Notes: a model not told the origin generated them from the letters alone. 64,000 nt of DNA from an uncultured Acetobacteroides sp. (GCF_963678165.1 NZ_OY782755.1:992001-1056000), one strand, 5' to 3'; shown: positions 8,649-17,618, counted from the first letter of the stretch. Numbers and translations: made by a program.

Positions 8649-9872
8649 TTATGCCTTTAGCATGTGGGAGTTGATCTTCTCGATCTTCTCCCTCGCGAAT
8701 TCTGCGGTGATTTTAAGGTTGTCGGTTTCCAGCGATGGGAACTCGAACATGGGGTCAATCATGATGGCCTCGCAGATGGAGCGTAGGCCGCGGGCGCCCA
8801 GTTTAAACTCTACGGCCTTATCCACGATGTACTCCAGCGCCTCGGCGTCGAACTCCAGCTTGATGTTGTCCATCTCGAACATCCGCACGTACTGCTTGAT
8901 GATGGAGTTCTTGGGCTCGGTAAGAATCGAGCGCAGCGTCTCCCTATCCAAAGGGCGTAGGTAGGTGAGCACCGGTAGGCGGCCGATGATCTCGGGGATC
9001 AGGCCGAACGCCTTCAGGTCCTGCGGCGCAATGTACTGCAGCAGGTTACCCTTGTTGATGGTCTCCGCCTTCTTCGAAGCGCCGTAGCCCACCACCTTGG
9101 TGTTCATGCGCTGGGCGATCTTCTTCTCGATGCCGTCGAAGGCGCCTCCGCAGATAAAGAGGATGTTCTTGGTGTTTACCTGGATCATCTTCTGTTCGGG
9201 GTGCTTTCTTCCGCCTTGAGGTGGAACGTTAACCACTGCTCCTTCCAGCAACTTCAGCAGCGCCTGCTGAACGCCCTCGCCCGATACGTCGCGGGTGATG
9301 GATGGATTATCGCTCTTGCGGGCAATTTTATCGATCTCGTCGATAAAGACGATGCCCTTCTCGGCCATCTCCACGTTGTAGTCCGCCACCTGAAGCAGGC
9401 GCGAAAGGATGCTCTCCACATCCTCGCCCACGTAGCCCGCTTCGGTAAGCACCGTGGCGTCTACGATGGTAAAGGGCACGTGCAGCAGCTTGGCGATGGT
9501 GCGGGCGAGCAGCGTCTTGCCGGTGCCCGTTTCGCCAACCAGGATGATGTTCGACTTCTCGATCTCCACATCCTCATCGTCGGAGATGGTGGCGTGTTTC
9601 AGCCTCTTGTAGTGGTTGTAAACGGCAACCGAAAGGTATTTCTTGGCTTCGTCTTGGCCTATTACGTACTGGTCGAGGAAGGTCTTAATCTCGTTGGGCT
9701 TGCGGAGCTGCAGCTCCGTAAGGTTGAGCGACCCCTTCTTCTTGAACTCCTCCTTGACGATCTGCGCAGCCTGCTCGATGCAGCTCTCGCAGATGTGGCC
9801 AGAGATACCAGCCAAGAGAAGGCTTACTTCCTTTTCCTCCCTACCGCAAAATGAACATTTTTTACCGGCCAT
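8649..9872 (-). CDS. clpX: ATP-dependent Clp protease ATP-binding subunit ClpX
   Basis: AAA+ unfoldase that feeds substrates to ClpP. The 407-residue protein has the N-terminal zinc-binding domain with cysteines 6, 9, 28 and 31, Walker A GETGTGKT, the pore loop GYVGEDVES, Walker [11 protein letters not shown], and sensor/arginine-finger segments in the C-terminal half ([15 protein letters not shown]). Length is normal. It lies 82 bases downstream of clpP, with a hairpin terminator between, so clpX may be expressed by read-through or from its own promoter. The order tig-clpP-clpX is widespread in bacteria. Confidence 0.98.
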   Translation of the reverse strand: MAGKKCSFCGREEKEVSLLLAGISGHICESCIEQAAQIVKEEFKKKGSLNLTELQLRKPNEIKTFLDQYVIGQDEAKKYLSVAVYNHYKRLKHATISDDEDVEIEKSNIILVGETGTGKTLLARTIAKLLHVPFTIVDATVLTEAGYVGEDVESILSRLLQVADYNVEMAEKGIVFIDEIDKIARKSDNPSITRDVSGEGVQQALLKLLEGAVVNVPPQGGRKHPEQKMIQVNTKNILFICGGAFDGIEKKIAQRMNTKVVGYGASKKAETINKGNLLQYIAPQDLKAFGLIPEIIGRLPVLTYLRPLDRETLRSILTEPKNSIIKQYVRMFEMDNIKLEFDAEALEYIVDKAVEFKLGARGLRSICEAIMIDPMFEFPSLETDNLKITAEFAREKIEKINSHMLKA

Positions 9873-9910
9873 TTCTATAATGTTTAGGCGTTACCTCAAT
9901 TTATAAACCA

Positions 9911-9938
9911 AAAGAACCGCAGGGTTGGTGCGGTTCTT
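9911..9938 (-). terminator. Hairpin between clpP and clpX
   Basis: A 9-bp stem AAGAACCGC / GCGGTTCTT with a 9-base loop. On the minus strand it is followed by TTTTGG, so it may terminate or attenuate transcription leaving clpP before clpX. Confidence 0.7.
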
Positions 9939-9954
9939 AGGTATTTGGCTTTTG

Positions 9955-10632
9955 TTACTTACTACTCTTAACAAGCACCTCGTCGATCATCCCGTACTCT
10001 TTGGCCTCGGATGAGTTCATCCAGTGGTCTCTGTCCGAATCATTTTCGATCTTTTCGAGCGGCTGATGGGAGTGGAGTGCGATGATCTCGTACAGCTCCT
10101 TTTTCAGCTTGATGATTTCGCGAGCGGTAATCTCGATATCGGATGCCTGCCCCTCTGCGCCTCCCATTGGCTGGTGGATCATAACGCGCGAGTGGGTGAG
10201 GGCCGAGCGCTTGCCTGCGGCTCCTGCGGTAAGCAGCACAGCACCCATGGATGCTGCCATTCCCGTACAAATCGTAGCAACATCCGAGTTGATGATCTGC
10301 ATGGTGTCGTAGATGCCTAGCCCTGCGTAAACCGATCCGCCGGGAGTGTTCAGGTAGATCTGAACGTCCTTCGTGCTATCGGTCGAGTCGAGGAAAAGCA
10401 GCTGCGCCTGAATGATGTTGGCCACGTCGTCGTTGATGGGCACCCCAAGAAAGATGATGCGATCCATCATCAGTCTCGAAAACACGTCCATCGAGGCAAC
10501 GTTTAGCTGGCGCTCTTCGATAATCGTAGGGTTGATGTAGCCGCTGTAAACGTTGTGCATCCGATTATACTGATGCAGCTTAAGGCTACCAATCCCCATG
10601 TGCTTTGTTGCGTACTTGTTGAATTCGTTCAT
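9955..10632 (-). CDS. clpP: ATP-dependent Clp protease proteolytic subunit
   Basis: Serine peptidase that forms the tetradecameric ClpP chamber. The 225-residue protein contains the nucleophile serine in GMAASMGA, the histidine in RVMIHQP and the Asp in NDSDRDHWMNSSEA; LNTPGGSVYAG is the oxyanion-hole strand. The N-terminus carries about 30 residues ahead of the first conserved segment, consistent with a propeptide or an extended Bacteroidota N-terminus. It starts 39 bases after the tig stop, so the two are probably co-transcribed. Confidence 0.97.
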   Translation of the reverse strand: MNEFNKYATKHMGIGSLKLHQYNRMHNVYSGYINPTIIEERQLNVASMDVFSRLMMDRIIFLGVPINDDVANIIQAQLLFLDSTDSTKDVQIYLNTPGGSVYAGLGIYDTMQIINSDVATICTGMAASMGAVLLTAGAAGKRSALTHSRVMIHQPMGGAEGQASDIEITAREIIKLKKELYEIIALHSHQPLEKIENDSDRDHWMNSSEAKEYGMIDEVLVKSSK

Positions 10633-10671
10633 AAAGCCTCCAACTGTTGAGTGTGATGTTTAAAGATACAA

Positions 10672-12003
10672 CTATTTTTCCAATAGCTTGTCAAATTCTT
10701 TAGTGCTCACCTCTTTGTCTTCAACTTTAACTAGTTCTTTTGCAGCAGCAACTACCTTGTCTTCGAACTTCTTCTCAACAATACGTCTTCTCTCTTCCTT
10801 GTTTTGGAGGATATCGCTAGCGTACTTGGTAACGTACTCCTGTGGTAGATTTCTCATACCGTATTGAGCGAACTGGTATGCAGCGTACTCTTCGGCAGCA
10901 GCCTGAAGCTCTTCTTCGCTAACCTCGATGCTGTTGGTGGTGATGAAGAACTCCTTAACAAGCTGCCACTTCATGTCTTCAGCAAATGTTGGGAATTCTT
11001 TTTCGATGTCTTCTTTTGTGAACTTACCTTCGTTGATGATGTAAATCCATTTCTTAAGGAATTCTTCTGGAAGCTGAAGGTCTGCCTTGTCGATAAGCTT
11101 TTCGCGGAGGTCAAGAAGCAGCTTGTAGTCGCCTTCCTTGGCTAGGTTTACGCGGATTTCCTCGTCAACTTTTGCAACAAACTCTTCGTAGCTCTTCACG
11201 TTACCTTCTCCGAAAGCCTTGTCGTAAAGTTCCTGGTTAACCTCAGCCTTTTCGAAGTTCTTGATTTCGGTGATGGTGAAGCTAAATATTGGATTGATGG
11301 CTCCGAGTTCTTCCTTCTTTACATTAAGAAGAGCAGCTCTGTCGGTTTCGTTTTCGAAGGCTTCGTTTACGTTGAACTCAACGGTGTCGCCATCTTTCTT
11401 GCCTGCGAATTGAGCCTTGATCTCGTCCTTAGCAACCTGGCGAAGCGAGAATGCTGCGTTTTCGATGCTAATGCCATCGGCTTGAGAGAGGTTTCCGCGA
11501 AGGAAGTCTTCCTTGCCTTCTACAACATCCACATCCGACATCTTGCCAAAGCGGCTTTGGTAGCTGGTGATGTAGCTATCGCGCATTTCGTCGTCGATGG
11601 CAATGTTGTAGTAGTGAACCTTATCTCTTTTGGTCAACTTAATATCAACTGCAGGAGCGATGCCTAAGTCGAAGCAGAATTCGAAAGACTTGTCGTTATC
11701 CCAGTCGATAGCCTTTTGAGACTCACTTGGAAGTGGCTCGCCTAAAATCTTGGTGTCGCTTTCTTTTAGGAAGTTCGCGATCGAATCTGAAACAAGCTTG
11801 TTGATCTCGTCAACGAGAGCAGGCTTACGGTACATCTTGTTGATAATCCCAGCAGGTACTTTACCAGGACGGAAGCCGTCGATTCGTGCGTTTCTACGGT
11901 AGTTGGCAAGTGCCTTGTCGAGATTTCCTTCGTAGTCGCTTGGCTCGATGTTAATCTTAAGCACTGCGTTTAGAGTATCAACGTTCTCCTTTGCAATATT
12001 CAT
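10672..12003 (-). CDS. tig: Trigger factor chaperone
   Basis: Ribosome-bound chaperone and peptidyl-prolyl isomerase. The 443-residue protein has the N-terminal ribosome-binding domain with GFRPGKVPAGIINKMY, the trigger-factor signature that contacts the ribosome at the exit tunnel. An FKBP-like middle domain follows, degenerate here as in other Bacteroidota, and then a long helical C-terminal domain (about 260-443). A good TTTG-N20-TACCTTTG promoter sits 124 bases upstream, leaving a leader of more than 100 bases. It heads the tig-clpP-clpX group. Confidence 0.95.
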   Translation of the reverse strand: MNIAKENVDTLNAVLKINIEPSDYEGNLDKALANYRRNARIDGFRPGKVPAGIINKMYRKPALVDEINKLVSDSIANFLKESDTKILGEPLPSESQKAIDWDNDKSFEFCFDLGIAPAVDIKLTKRDKVHYYNIAIDDEMRDSYITSYQSRFGKMSDVDVVEGKEDFLRGNLSQADGISIENAAFSLRQVAKDEIKAQFAGKKDGDTVEFNVNEAFENETDRAALLNVKKEELGAINPIFSFTITEIKNFEKAEVNQELYDKAFGEGNVKSYEEFVAKVDEEIRVNLAKEGDYKLLLDLREKLIDKADLQLPEEFLKKWIYIINEGKFTKEDIEKEFPTFAEDMKWQLVKEFFITTNSIEVSEEELQAAAEEYAAYQFAQYGMRNLPQEYVTKYASDILQNKEERRRIVEKKFEDKVVAAAKELVKVEDKEVSTKEFDKLLEK

Positions 12004-12126
12004 TTGTTGACAGTTTAATGATGAGCAATTTCATTTCCCATTGAGCCTCGGACCAATCAAAAGAATCTGCCAAACAGCTAGAATTTTTTGATTATCAGAA
12101 TGTCTTTTGCGTACTAAATGGGAGCC

Positions 12127-12158
12127 CAAAGGTATGAAAAAGGGGTAATAGTTACAAA
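12127..12158 (-). promoter_or_regulatory. Promoter of tig (TTTG-N20-TACCTTTG)
   Basis: On the minus strand a -33 TTTG (12155-12158) and a -7 TACCTTTG (12127-12134) are separated by 20 bases, the best complete Bacteroidota promoter in the window. Transcription would start near 12120 and give a leader of about 115 bases before the tig ATG. Confidence 0.75.
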
Positions 12159-12196
12159 CTTACTTTTTGAGGATGTTGGGCTAATGGGGGTAAACG

Positions 12197-12222
12197 AAAA
12201 AGCCCCGATTTCTCGGGGCTTT
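12197..12222 (-). terminator. Terminator of the first tRNA-Leu
   Basis: Minus strand: AAAGCCCCGA, GAAA loop region, TCGGGGCTTTTT, ending in a T run. It lies 2 bases from the tRNA 3' end. Confidence 0.85.
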
Positions 12223-12224
12223 AG

Positions 12225-12306
12225 TGCGGATGAAGGGACTCGAACCCCCACGCCTCACGGCACTAGATCCTAAGTCTAGCGCGGCTACCAATTACGCCAC
12301 ATCCGC
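12225..12306 (-). tRNA. tRNA-Leu (anticodon UAG), copy 1
   Basis: Eighty-two bases including the discriminator A. The acceptor stem GCGGATG pairs with CATCCGC. The anticodon stem CTAGA/TCTAG encloses CTTAGGA with anticodon TAG, reading CUA-type leucine codons. A long variable arm (type II tRNA) and a normal GGTTCGAGTCC T-arm are present. The CCA end is not encoded. It is identical to the second copy at 12516. Confidence 0.95.
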
Positions 12307-12342
12307 ATTGTGCTACCGTGTTCGTTTTTTGGTTTAGCGATG

Positions 12343-12350
12343 CAAAGGTA
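12343..12350 (-). promoter_or_regulatory. -7 box of the first tRNA-Leu
   Basis: TACCTTTG on the minus strand, 36 bases before the tRNA 5' end. The same box is present in the second cassette. Confidence 0.65.
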
Positions 12351-12487
12351 AACCAAATTTTCATATCTGCAATACTATTGAGGGGGTGTAGACGGAAAAA
12401 AGTGCAGGAGATGCTGCCTGTAGGTTTTACGAAGTTGTGCGAAACTTATTCGTATTGGAAATAAATAGGGGGGAGGGCTGTAAATGA

Positions 12488-12513
12488 AAAAAGCCCCGAT
12501 TTCTCGGGGCTTT
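12488..12513 (-). terminator. Terminator of the second tRNA-Leu
   Basis: Same hairpin as at 12197, with one extra A/T in the tract. Confidence 0.85.
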
Positions 12514-12515
12514 AG

Positions 12516-12597
12516 TGCGGATGAAGGGACTCGAACCCCCACGCCTCACGGCACTAGATCCTAAGTCTAGCGCGGCTACCAATTACGCCACATCCGC
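12516..12597 (-). tRNA. tRNA-Leu (anticodon UAG), copy 2
   Basis: Base-for-base the same as the copy at 12225-12306, with its own promoter box and terminator. Two identical genes with independent signals suggest gene dosage for this isoacceptor rather than a tandem transcript. Confidence 0.95.
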
Positions 12598-12633
12598 ATT
12601 GTGCTACCGTGTTCGTTTTTTGGTTTAGCGATG

Positions 12634-12641
12634 CAAAGGTA
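12634..12641 (-). promoter_or_regulatory. -7 box of the second tRNA-Leu
   Basis: TACCTTTG on the minus strand, same position relative to the tRNA as in copy 1. Confidence 0.65.
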
Positions 12642-12715
12642 AACCAAAAAATGTTTTCTACAATAGCTGTATTGGGATTCTAGGTGGATTCCTGCAATTT
12701 TTTTAGGTCGTATAG

Positions 12716-13441
12716 CTACTTGCGAAGCTCGAAGTTTTGTCCGAGATATAGCCTTCTAACGGTCTCGTCGTTTGCAAGGACCTCTGCTGTTCCGCTTCTA
12801 AGTATTTCGCCGTCATATAGAAGGTAGGCTCTGTCGGTAATCGAAAGGGTTTCGTGAACGTTGTGGTCGGTTATGATTATGCCGATGTTTTTATCCACCA
12901 ACTTTTTTACGATGCCCTGAATATCTTCAACGGCAATGGGGTCTACGCCTGCGAATGGCTCATCTAGTAGAATGAACTTTGGGTCGATGGCTAGACAGCG
13001 GGCAATTTCGGTACGGCGCCGCTCGCCGCCCGATAGCTGAATGCCGAGGCTCTTGCGAATTTTCTGAAGGCTAAACTCGCTGATGAGCGACTCGAGCTTA
13101 TCTTTTTGCTCGGCAGCGCTTAGTTTCGTTAGTTCTAGCACGGTTTTGATGTTGTCCTCTACGCTCAGGGTGCGGAATACCGATGCTTCTTGGGCTAGGT
13201 ATCCGATGCCTTTTTGGGCGCGCATGTACATGGGCATGTTGGTAATATTCTCGTCATCGAGAAAGATTTCCCCTTCGTTGGGCCGAATCAGGCCAACAAT
13301 CATGTAAAAGCTGGTTGTCTTGCCTGCTCCATTAGGGCCAAGTAGTCCAACTATTTCGCCTTGGTTTACCTCGATGGACACCCCTTTTACAACCGTGCGT
13401 GCCTTATATCTTTTTACTAAGTTATTGCTGTGTAATTTCAT
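12716..13441 (-). CDS. lptB: LPS export ABC transporter ATP-binding protein
   Basis: Powers extraction of lipopolysaccharide from the inner membrane together with LptF/G. The 241-residue protein contains Walker [10 protein letters not shown] near residue 35, Q-loop region GYLAQE, signature LSGGERRR, Walker [13 protein letters not shown] and the H-loop TDHNVHETL. These match LptB more closely than branched-chain amino acid ATPases (the [18 protein letters not shown] segment is typical). It follows the DUF5686 gene by 26 bases on the same strand, so both are probably co-transcribed. An outer-membrane role for the partner would be consistent. Confidence 0.93.
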   Translation of the reverse strand: MKLHSNNLVKRYKARTVVKGVSIEVNQGEIVGLLGPNGAGKTTSFYMIVGLIRPNEGEIFLDDENITNMPMYMRAQKGIGYLAQEASVFRTLSVEDNIKTVLELTKLSAAEQKDKLESLISEFSLQKIRKSLGIQLSGGERRRTEIARCLAIDPKFILLDEPFAGVDPIAVEDIQGIVKKLVDKNIGIIITDHNVHETLSITDRAYLLYDGEILRSGTAEVLANDETVRRLYLGQNFELRK

Positions 13442-13467
13442 TATCTACGGTTTTGCAACGTGCAAAT

Positions 13468-15933
13468 TTAGAAAATAATCTGAAGACCTGCTCTTATCCC
13501 GAATTTATCGATGTTAGGATTGTCGAGGTAGCTGAGCCTCCATATCGCATCAATACGAATGATCTTAAATATATTCTCGACTCCCACACCTACTTCATAG
13601 TATGGCTTCCTGACATCTGACAACCCGTCGGGGAATGCGAATTCTCCAGACTTGTTGGCGTTGGAAAGCGAGCCTATGAGCCCTTTCCCGTAGGCTACCT
13701 CTCGCCATTTGAGCTTCCTCATTAAAGGAATATGGTTTAAAAAGAATCCGTTGAAGTGATGCTCTAGCGTAAGGCTTACCCACTGATCGCTGGCAAATTC
13801 GTAGTAGTTCATCATGTTAAACGAAAACTTGTTGAGGGCGTAGGTCTCATTTCCTTCGTGTAGCTTAAGTAGGGGGTAGGGGACTGTTCCGAATATTTTA
13901 CCACCTTCTATTATATAGCGGAGGTAGCCAAAAGGGTTAAGCGGCACCTTATGGACGTAGTTGGCGTCTAGCATCGTGTAGCTGTACTTTGAGCCGAGTA
14001 CGTTTTTGAGCCCAAACGTGGCGTTTACATTTATAATAGGGTTGTCGCTGCCTAGCGATATGCGCTCGAATTCGCCAGCAACAAATCGCTCTCCCTTACC
14101 AATGCGAGTACTTAAAACGACGTTTGTAACGGGCATGTGGGTGCTGCTTGTGCCATCTGCGCGTTTCATGGTTACAAAATCGGAGGCGTTAATGTCCTTG
14201 TGGTTTACCTCGATGCCGCTTGAGATGCCGGGGCTCCATTCGTAATCGAACTTGAGCTTGGTTTGCTCGATTAGGTTGAGCTTGTAGTTGGGGTTGCGGC
14301 GGAGCACCGAGGTTAGGATGTTGTCTTCAGCAAGCGAGAATGGGCTTAGCCCCATCTGATCCATATCTTTTTTGTACGATGCGTATCCGGTTACACGGGG
14401 CTCCTTGCTGAACATGTAAAGTACATCGCCGCCGTACTTAAACTTTTCGTCTTTAAATCCGTAGGCGGCAAATCCTCCAACCATGACATTCTTGGAGAAC
14501 TTGTTGGAGGTTCGGCCTCCAAGCTTAATTCGATCTCCTTCAATCCGGTTGTTGCTGTAGGTTTGGTAGTAGGGCCCGTACTCGAAGTAGCCTATGGGGT
14601 AGTAGTAGTTGATAAGCAGGTTGGTGATGTTGGTGGCTGTTTTAAAGAGGGGGACCTCCTTAACCCGGTCTACCATTGTATAGATCCCCTTTTCCTGGGT
14701 GGTGAGCTCGACGGGCCGATTTTGCGCCCAGTAGCTGGTGTCCTTTTTTATGGCTTCGTCGCTAAGGATTACGCTGGGGGCATTCTTCTTCGTGGAGTCG
14801 GGGAACTCGGCGTTGAGGTTCACGTTGGAGATCACGCTGGTGTTGCGCCCGAAGAAGCCTACCGTTCCTTTGGTAATCTTGAAGTCGATAAACAAGCTGC
14901 TGCTTTTGGGGAACCACACCGAATCGTTTACGGGTTGAAAAACCTGCTCGGCAGCCATGGCGTTAACCCAGTTGATGTTGGCCCCCTTGTTGAGCTGCAG
15001 CACCACCTTTACAACGGCATAGGTGGTGTCGTGTACCCACATTTCGCCGGTAAAGGTGGGCTCCTGCTTCCGTTTGGGCACGAAGTTCATCCTTATGCAC
15101 TGCTTGCCGTCGATGTAGGCCGTGTCTTGGAGGTAGTACTTGTAGTACGAGAGCCCGTTGCTGTTGAGCGGGCTAATCAGCCCTTGGTCAAAGAAGTCTA
15201 TGAAGTTGTCGTAGATGTTGATGTTTTGGTACATCCGCCCCGTAAACTGGGCGATGCTTTTGTTGTCGATCCCCGAGGTCTTGCTCGCTTTTATGACCTC
15301 CTTCTCCTTTTGGGGCGAGCTCGAGTGGTAGTAGTCGGACAGCGATTCGGAGATTAAGATGGGGATGTAGGTCTTTCCGGTCATCTTGTTCGTGTCGAGG
15401 TAGTCGAATATGAACTTGAACTGCTTGAGCAGCTTCTTATCCTTAAGCTCGTTTTTGATGTTGTTGACATCAATCTGCATCTTGGTGTAGGCGTTGTAGC
15501 TGTACGAGGGGATGCTGGCGATGTTGTTGCGGTCTTTATTGGCTATGATTTTCTTGAAAAAGGCGTGCGCAGGATTTTCGCCGGGTCTTACCACAACCTC
15601 CTGCAGGGTGTAGTTGATGGGGGTTAACTCTATGGTGAAGGTGTTGATGGTGTGCTTGGTTACGGGAACCGATTTGCGGTTGTACCCCACGTACTGCGCC
15701 GAGATCGAGTCCGTTGCCATCTTCGCATCTATCGAGAATACCCCATTTTGGTCGGTTATGGTTCCTACCGTTGATTTTATGAATGATACGTTGCAAAAAG
15801 GAAGCGCCTCCTTGGTGTTGGCATCGATAACTTTACCCTTCACCCTTGTAATTTGGGCGGAGGAGAGGAGTGGCGCTGTATAAATAAGTATAAGGATGAA
15901 ATGTTTTAAAAGCGTAGAAAACCGATTTCGCAT
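13468..15933 (-). CDS. DUF5686 / carboxypeptidase-like regulatory domain outer-membrane protein
   Basis: An 821-residue secreted protein. After a signal peptide (about residues 1-27, ending SSAQ) comes a carboxypeptidase-regulatory-like beta domain (VKGKVIDANTKEALPFCNV, about 30-110) of the kind found at the N-terminus of TonB-dependent receptors. The remainder matches the DUF5686 layout, with many alternating beta strands up to a C-terminal strand ending in GLQIIF, consistent with an outer-membrane barrel. The start was set at MRNRFST rather than the upstream in-frame ATG because only the former gives a clean signal peptide. lptB follows. Exact function unknown. Confidence 0.8.
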   Translation of the reverse strand: MRNRFSTLLKHFILILIYTAPLLSSAQITRVKGKVIDANTKEALPFCNVSFIKSTVGTITDQNGVFSIDAKMATDSISAQYVGYNRKSVPVTKHTINTFTIELTPINYTLQEVVVRPGENPAHAFFKKIIANKDRNNIASIPSYSYNAYTKMQIDVNNIKNELKDKKLLKQFKFIFDYLDTNKMTGKTYIPILISESLSDYYHSSSPQKEKEVIKASKTSGIDNKSIAQFTGRMYQNINIYDNFIDFFDQGLISPLNSNGLSYYKYYLQDTAYIDGKQCIRMNFVPKRKQEPTFTGEMWVHDTTYAVVKVVLQLNKGANINWVNAMAAEQVFQPVNDSVWFPKSSSLFIDFKITKGTVGFFGRNTSVISNVNLNAEFPDSTKKNAPSVILSDEAIKKDTSYWAQNRPVELTTQEKGIYTMVDRVKEVPLFKTATNITNLLINYYYPIGYFEYGPYYQTYSNNRIEGDRIKLGGRTSNKFSKNVMVGGFAAYGFKDEKFKYGGDVLYMFSKEPRVTGYASYKKDMDQMGLSPFSLAEDNILTSVLRRNPNYKLNLIEQTKLKFDYEWSPGISSGIEVNHKDINASDFVTMKRADGTSSTHMPVTNVVLSTRIGKGERFVAGEFERISLGSDNPIINVNATFGLKNVLGSKYSYTMLDANYVHKVPLNPFGYLRYIIEGGKIFGTVPYPLLKLHEGNETYALNKFSFNMMNYYEFASDQWVSLTLEHHFNGFFLNHIPLMRKLKWREVAYGKGLIGSLSNANKSGEFAFPDGLSDVRKPYYEVGVGVENIFKIIRIDAIWRLSYLDNPNIDKFGIRAGLQIIF

Positions 15934-15953
15934 ATTCTTTTTATTTAGAAATA

Positions 15954-15961
15954 TAAAGGTA
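15954..15961 (-). promoter_or_regulatory. Possible -7 box for the DUF5686-lptB operon
   Basis: TACCTTTA on the minus strand, one mismatch to TAnnTTTG, 20 bases before the ATG. No convincing -33 box. Confidence 0.3.
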
Positions 15962-16126
15962 GTGGACAATGTCGTACAGTGGAGCAAAGGAGTGTTAATA
16001 GAGCCTAAGGCAACACGATGTTTGTTACATCTTTACCCGGGGAAAGTAAAGGAGGATCTTTGGATTGAGCGAATAAGGGTGTTTGAAAGGGTAAACTTCG
16101 GGTGGCGTGGTGCTTTCTTTCCTCTT

Positions 16127-16372
16127 CTGATGCGATTTTTAGGCGATGGTCGTGTGCCATCCCTAAACTTCGGAAACCATTTGGTGGAGCGGTTGTGCCA
16201 TGCGTAAGCTTCGGAAGTCATTTGGGGAAGCAGTTGTGCCATTCGTAAACTTCGGAAACCATTTTGGGAAGCGGTTGCGTCATTCGTAAACTTCGAAAGT
16301 CATTTGGTGGAGCGGTTGTGTCATCCGTAAGCTTCGGAAATTACTCGGTGGAGTGTTCAGCGCAGACTCTTC
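16127..16372. repeat. 41-bp degenerate tandem repeat array
   Basis: The gap between kdsD and the DUF5686 gene contains units aligned on CTTCGGAA at 16168, 16209, 16250, 16291 and 16332, each exactly 41 bases apart, with a more divergent unit starting at 16127. The word GTGCCATnCGTAA recurs in each. Units differ at roughly 10-25% of positions. It lies 3' of kdsD and 5' of the DUF5686 gene. No credible ORF. 15962-16126 shows nothing recognisable. Confidence 0.85.
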
Positions 16373-16391
16373 AGGCTGGTAAATCTCAAAT

Positions 16392-16440
16392 CCATCCTCA
16401 GCAGCCGCTACGCCTACGGGAGGTCTGCTGCTGAGGGTGG
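16392..16440. other. Long inverted repeat (14-bp stem) downstream of kdsD
   Basis: CCATCCTCAGCAGC and GCTGCTGAGGGTGG form a near-perfect 14-bp stem around a 21-base loop. Neither strand has a T run after it, so it is not a typical terminator; it could be a 3' stability hairpin or a transcription-stop of another type. Confidence 0.6.
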
Positions 16441-16492
16441 TTGATAGTATGCTTATAGGTGCTGGAGGCGGTTGCCGCAACTGTTCGTTGGG

Positions 16493-17458
16493 CTAGGCGA
16501 TACCTTCGCGAAGGATGTCGTGGATATGAACCATCCCGGCGTACCTCCCGTCTTGGATGACAACCAACTGCGTTATCTTATTCTTTTCCATCTTGTCGAA
16601 CGCATTAATGGCAAGCTCGTTGATGTCGATCGTCTTGGGGTTAACGGTCATGATATCTTTGGCGAGCAGGTTGTCTACGCTCACCCCCTTTTCCAGCATT
16701 CGCCTTAGGTCGCCATCGGTAATAATCCCGGCAAGCGATTGGTCGTCGTTGACAACGGCGGTTGCGCCAAGCCTTTTCGACGATATCTCTACAATAATTG
16801 GTCGGATGGTCTCGCTGAGCAAAACCTTAGGAACCTCCGCCGAAATCACGTCGGCAACGCGCATGTACAGCTTTTTCCCTAGCGAGCCGCCAGGGTGGAA
16901 GCGGGCAAAATCGCTTGAGGTGAATCCTCGAAGCTTAATGAGCGTCATGGCTAGCGCATCGCCCAGCACCAGTTGTGCGGTAGTCGACGAGGTAGGCGCC
17001 AGGTTGATGGGGCATGCCTCCTTCTCAACCGTAGCCTTTAGCACGTAGTCGGAGTTGAGGGCAAGGTATGAGTCGGTGCTCGACACCATCGCTACGATTT
17101 TGTTGCCAAGGTTGCGAATCAGTGGTACCAGAACTTTTATCTCTGGCGTGTTCCCGCTTTTCGAAAGGATAATGATGATGTCGTTAGGCTGGATAAGACC
17201 AAGGTCGCCATGGATGGCATCGGCTGCATGCATAAAGATGGATGGCGTTCCGGTTGAATTCATGGTTGCCACAATCTTGCTGGCGATGATGGCGCTTTTC
17301 CCAATTCCAGAAACGATGACTCTCCCTTTACAGCTGTATAAAAGCATGGCAATTTCGGCAAACTCATCGTCGATGTAGCTGGCTATTTTTTCAACAGCTC
17401 TAGCTTCTTCGAGGATGGTATCTGCTGCAAATGCTTTTATGTCGAAGTTATTCCCCAT
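16493..17458 (-). CDS. kdsD: D-arabinose-5-phosphate isomerase (KdsD/KpsF/GutQ family)
   Basis: Makes D-arabinose 5-phosphate, the precursor of Kdo for lipopolysaccharide. The 321 residues comprise an N-terminal SIS sugar-isomerase domain (about 35-180, with GIGKSAIIASK, NSTGTPS and LSKSGNTPE) followed by paired CBS domains (about 210-321) containing GIITDGDLRRML. Length and domain order are canonical. It is transcribed divergently from recQ and has a TAACTTTG -7 box 42 bases upstream. The 3' side is followed by the long inverted repeat and the 41-bp array. Confidence 0.93.
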   Translation of the reverse strand: MGNNFDIKAFAADTILEEARAVEKIASYIDDEFAEIAMLLYSCKGRVIVSGIGKSAIIASKIVATMNSTGTPSIFMHAADAIHGDLGLIQPNDIIIILSKSGNTPEIKVLVPLIRNLGNKIVAMVSSTDSYLALNSDYVLKATVEKEACPINLAPTSSTTAQLVLGDALAMTLIKLRGFTSSDFARFHPGGSLGKKLYMRVADVISAEVPKVLLSETIRPIIVEISSKRLGATAVVNDDQSLAGIITDGDLRRMLEKGVSVDNLLAKDIMTVNPKTIDINELAINAFDKMEKNKITQLVVIQDGRYAGMVHIHDILREGIA

Positions 17459-17499
17459 TACTCTTGTTTTTTATTTTTCTCTTGAGTACTTTAGAAATG

Positions 17500-17507
17500 C
17501 AAAGTTA
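17500..17507 (-). promoter_or_regulatory. -7 box of kdsD
   Basis: TAACTTTG on the minus strand, 42 bases before the ATG. The -33 element is not clear. Confidence 0.55.
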
Positions 17508-17610
17508 TTGCTTTTTGACGATAACTTGGCATCTGTTGGAGGCTGATTCTTATGTGTGTTAACTTTTGCAAACCTAGGAGCCGTTGATTGTTATATGAGA
17601 TTTGTTTGGT

Positions 17611-17618
17611 TAACTTTG
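17611..17618 (+). promoter_or_regulatory. -7 box of recQ
   Basis: TAACTTTG, 66 bases before the chosen recQ ATG, with ATTG 20 bases upstream as a possible -33 element. Confidence 0.6.

Larger units (their letters stand above)
12197..12357 (-). repeat. Duplicated tRNA-Leu cassette, copy 1
   Basis: This 161-bp segment (terminator, tRNA, leader and -7 box) is repeated without visible difference at 12488-12648. The sequence between the copies is unrelated, so it is a recent or homogenised direct duplication. Confidence 0.9.
12488..12648 (-). repeat. Duplicated tRNA-Leu cassette, copy 2
   Basis: Second copy of the 161-bp unit at 12197-12357, offset 291 bases, same orientation. Confidence 0.9.

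Noticed and set aside
9201-9854. 217-codon plus-strand ORF
   Set aside because: Antisense to clpX, whose identity is certain.
14563-15357. 264-codon plus-strand ORF
   Set aside because: Entirely antisense to the DUF5686 gene, which has a signal peptide and family match; Val/Gly-rich shadow translation.
16410-16425. CCTACGGGAGG, identical to part of a universal 16S rRNA site
   Set aside because: The flanking bases do not match 16S rRNA; it lies in the loop of an inverted repeat.
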